From JAJVID01 sp050247435 (lineage in GTDB: Bacteria; Acidobacteriota; Blastocatellia; RBC074): a stretch of 64,000 bases of DNA. Each line of letters opens with the position of its first letter. Position 1 is the stretch's first letter. Position numbers and translations under genes: made by a program. The stretch covers positions 43,368 through 107,367 of the forward strand of contig JBFWUF010000031.1 of NCBI GenBank assembly GCA_050247435.1, written 5' to 3'. Of the stretch, positions 61,923 to 64,000 are shown one piece after another. Under the pieces are notes generated by a model. That model was not told the DNA's origin. It ran no database searches and saw nothing but the letters and a program-made list of their open reading frames with translations.

Positions 61923-62842
61923 TGCGCGTTCTCCGTTTCGTCGTTGGTAAGCGACAGGAAAATATCTTCGAGTGAGGCTTGCGCCAGGGCGAGGTGAAAA
62001 ACGTCGAACTGATGCCGCATAAGCAACCGATTGATGGCAATGGCATCGTTTTCAGCAACGGCTTTGATTTGCAACAGGTCAGTTGCGATCTGTTGGACGG
62101 GCCAGCCTGCTGCGGCGAGGTCACGCTGCGCCTGTACGGCATTTCTGACGCCGACCGTGAGCATCGGTTGTCTCTGCGATTGCAATTCGCCCAGTGTTCC
62201 CTGAAACACCAGACGCCCGGCATTGATGATCCCGATGTGATCGGCGACTTGTTCGATTTCGCTGAGCAAATGGCTGGAAAGAAAAACGGTGATGCCGAAT
62301 TCCACAGGCAGGCGACGTATCAAATCGCGCATTTCATGAATTCCCGCCGGATCGAGCCCATTGGCGGGTTCATCCAGAATCAGCAATCGCGGCTCGTTCA
62401 GCAGAGCCAGAGCCAAACCCAGTCGCTGGCGCATTCCGAGGGAGTATTCGCGCACACGACGATGGGCATTGGCTGTCAGCTTGACGATATCGAGCGCACG
62501 ATCAATCAGGGCAGGCGTTGCACCCAGCAACCGGCGCGTGAATTCCAGATTCTCGCGTCCGGTCAGGTGCGAATACAGCGACGGTGTTTCCACCAGCGCG
62601 CCGACGCGCCGCAAAAGCTCATACCGATGTGCGGCAAGCGATTCACCGAAAATAAAGACCTCACCCGCATCCGGTCGAATCAAGCCCAGCAACATCCGAA
62701 TGGTTGTAGTCTTGCCCGCACCATTCGGCCCCAAAAAACCGTAAACGCCGGCGGCGGGGGCACTGAGATGAATGCTCCCCACCGCCAAATGTGTGCCAAA
62801 ACGTCGCGTCAGCCCGCGCGTTTCAATTGCCATTGCCTGCAT
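61919..62842 (-). CDS. ABC transporter ATP-binding protein (BcrA/CcmA-like)
   Basis: A 307-residue ATPase starting MQAMAIETRGLTRRFG at 62842, behind GAGGAGG. Walker A is GFLGPNGAGKTTTIRMLLG, the signature is EYSLGMRQRLGLALALL (SLGMRQR in place of LSGGQ, as in BcrA-type proteins), Walker B is LLILDEPANGLDP and the switch His is in VFLSSHLLSE. The C-terminal 90 residues form the extra domain common in drug- and bacteriocin-resistance exporters. It forms a pair with the permease. Confidence 0.92.
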   Translation of the reverse strand: MQAMAIETRGLTRRFGTHLAVGSIHLSAPAAGVYGFLGPNGAGKTTTIRMLLGLIRPDAGEVFIFGESLAAHRYELLRRVGALVETPSLYSHLTGRENLEFTRRLLGATPALIDRALDIVKLTANAHRRVREYSLGMRQRLGLALALLNEPRLLILDEPANGLDPAGIHEMRDLIRRLPVEFGITVFLSSHLLSEIEQVADHIGIINAGRLVFQGTLGELQSQRQPMLTVGVRNAVQAQRDLAAAGWPVQQIATDLLQIKAVAENDAIAINRLLMRHQFDVFHLALAQASLEDIFLSLTNDETENAQ

Positions 62843-63042
62843 GCAGTAAACCTCCTCTACCATAACGACGCTGTTTGGAATGGATTAACAACCGCCGCTT
62901 TAGTTTTGCCATATTGCGGCACCCACTGGCATTCGCACTCCGATGAATCGCAGACAGGGTTACACTGCGGCAGAGGGTTAAATAAGTCCGATGATGGACG
63001 CTGAACCGCCCCGGGGGTTTCTTATCACCTGGCTCACCATCA

Positions 63043-63078
63043 GACCCGGATAGCGCTACGCGGGCAGCTTTCCGGGTC
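63043..63078. other. Conserved-looking hairpin in the intergenic region
   Basis: Twelve-base arms (63043-63054 and 63067-63078) pair with one T-T mismatch around a 12-base loop. It lies in the 491 bp between the ABC operon and the cytochrome gene, about 200 bp upstream of the ATPase start. It has no T run, so it is not a standard terminator. It might be part of a structured leader RNA of the ABC operon. I find no known riboswitch motif. Confidence 0.4.
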
Positions 63079-63333
63079 GGACAGCTTATGTGCATCTTCC
63101 AGTCCAATATTCAGGAATAATCTTCAATTCTCTGGTTTCCCTGATCAGTCGATCTTCCTGCATGCTGATTTTCAGGCTTCGCACGAAATCCGACCGCAAC
63201 AATCCCATACGAATGATCGTTTTTGAGAATAACGCCGGATATCTCGCATGACGGCATTTCAGATTTGATGATGCTGAATTTGATGACCTTAACCGGGCAG
63301 TAATGAGCCTGAATATAAATTGAGGATGCGATA

Positions 63334-63807
63334 ATGAACGACCAAACCATCTGGCAGTTGATTGCGGCACTGGCGATGACATCAGCCCTGAGCATATTTA
63401 TGCCGGGCGCTTCGATCGATGAACGTAATATCAAAAGCGCCGTGCAGGGGGAGAAGAATGCATTCGTCGCCGCCATAGAGAAACAGATCGCCGGACAGGA
63501 GACAAAACCCGCCGAAGAGGTCTTCAAGAATATCCAGTTGTTGAAAGGGATGCCTGCCGGGCGCGTCCTGCGCGTGATGCAAGTGGCTTTCAGCGCCTCG
63601 CTCGGCGTAGATTGCACGCATTGCCACATCGCCGATCAGTGGGAAAAGGACGACAAGGAAGCAAAACAGACGGCACGCAAAATGTGGACATTCATGGCAA
63701 AGGTCAATCAGGATCTGAAGCAGACCATCGGCAAGGGCACTGTAAATTGCACAACCTGCCATCGCGGGCAGATCAAGCCGGCAACCAGTCTGCCTGATTC
63801 AAAATGA
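63334..63807 (+). CDS. Exported diheme c-type cytochrome (CytoC_RC-like)
   Basis: A 157-residue cytochrome with an N-terminal signal or anchor (MNDQTIWQLIAALAMTSAL). Two heme-binding motifs are present: CTHCH (about residue 93) and CTTCH (about 138). The block EEVFKNIQLLKGMPAGRVLRVM before the first motif and VNCTTCHRGQIKPA at the second match the reaction-centre cytochrome-type domain that is widespread in non-phototrophic Acidobacteriota. It would act as a periplasmic electron carrier. The axial Met or His ligands beyond the motifs were not assigned. Confidence 0.85.
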   Translation: MNDQTIWQLIAALAMTSALSIFMPGASIDERNIKSAVQGEKNAFVAAIEKQIAGQETKPAEEVFKNIQLLKGMPAGRVLRVMQVAFSASLGVDCTHCHIADQWEKDDKEAKQTARKMWTFMAKVNQDLKQTIGKGTVNCTTCHRGQIKPATSLPDSK

Positions 63808-63822
63808 ACCTGGAGTTATAAG

Positions 63823-64000
63823 ATGAATCAGATATTCCTTGTGTTGACCGGGGTCTGGCTGGCGATATTATTTGGAGTTCGGGTCATGAAGGGATCTGAG
63901 GCGAATCTCTCCCGACACCCGTCGGCGGATCGAGATCCGGCATGGTCTCCTGACGGCAAGCACATCGCATTCGTCAGCGACCGGGACGGCAATTTCGAGA
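63823..64000 (+). CDS. TolB-like beta-propeller protein, N-terminal part (runs off window)
   Basis: The frame from ATG 63823 to the window edge encodes 59 residues. A signal peptide (MNQIFLVLTGVWLAILFGVRV) is followed by ADRDPAWSPDGKHIAFVSDRDGN, a classic WD40-like PD40 repeat of TolB-type propellers. It begins 15 nt after the cytochrome stop and may be cotranscribed with it. The rest of the gene lies outside the window. Confidence 0.75.
   Translation, partial: MNQIFLVLTGVWLAILFGVRVMKGSEANLSRHPSADRDPAWSPDGKHIAFVSDRDGNFE

Noticed and set aside
61979..63004. Plus-strand frame of 341 codons
   Set aside because: It lies opposite the ABC ATPase with all nucleotide-binding motifs intact, so it is a shadow.
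62823..63107. Minus-strand 94-codon frame across the intergenic hairpin
   Set aside because: It overlaps the start of the ABC ATPase and has no plausible ribosome site or family pattern.

Overview
The window looks like an Acidobacteriota genome, probably Blastocatellia-like. The evidence is a VWFA-related protein of the acidobacterial type, a diheme cytochrome of the reaction-centre cytochrome (CytoC_RC) type, a secreted CBM9/DUF5916-like protein and a TolB-like propeller protein. The taxonomic call is an inference from gene content, not a marker-gene result.

Layout. (1) 1-6.5 kb, left flank, all minus strand: an OmpR-type response regulator and sensor kinase lead a tight gene string that continues into a VWA protein, a superoxide dismutase broken by an in-frame TGA, and the start of a secreted CBM9-like protein. 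A methyltransferase, a small membrane protein and a TetR regulator with a clear palindromic operator follow. (2) 6.7-22.6 kb: maintenance module of a large mobile element, minus strand, with a PRTRC-C-like protein, ParB, a second DNA polymerase III beta clamp, a MoxR ATPase/VWA (RavA-ViaA-like) pair and a giant N6-adenine methylase/SNF2-like helicase split by a frameshift. (3) 22.7-24.7 kb: a plus-strand trio of XRE regulator, unknown 150-aa protein and HEFGH metallopeptidase, with an operator lying across its promoter. (4) 24.7-41.1 kb: a type IV secretion/conjugation apparatus in two divergent operons. The minus operon holds VirB8, VirB9, VirB10, an AAA ATPase, the coupling protein and a primase, with a VirB1-like transglycosylase at 33.6-34.3 kb. 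The plus operon holds VirB2, B3, B4, B5 and B6. (5) 41.2-42.6 kb: excisionase-like protein and tyrosine integrase. (6) 43-60.7 kb: a defence island with a three-gene TPR-CHAT protease module, a complete QatABCD system headed by an XRE/ImmA pair, an HNH nuclease with a glycine-zipper tail, and a type III CBASS locus (HNH-SAVED effector, CD-NTase, HORMA, TRIP13-like ATPase, 3'-5' exonuclease). (7) 60.9-61.1 kb: direct repeats and the 3' half of a tRNA-Pro(GGG) gene with its terminator, which I read as the right attachment site. (8) 61.2-64 kb, right flank: ABC-2 exporter pair, diheme cytochrome and the start of a propeller protein.

How it fits together. Regions 2-6 read as one integrative conjugative element or integrated plasmid of about 54 kb carrying antiphage cargo. 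A 71-bp remnant of a second copy of the helicase gene (about 83% identical, antisense, immediately after the CHAT gene) suggests that the cargo arose by recombination between related elements. I see no relaxase, VirB11 or left attachment site in the window. The most unusual parts are the TPR-CHAT module with its perfectly periodic repeat array, the XRE/ImmA pair placed directly ahead of Qat, the XRE/metallopeptidase trio, and the clamp plus MoxR/VWA maintenance module.
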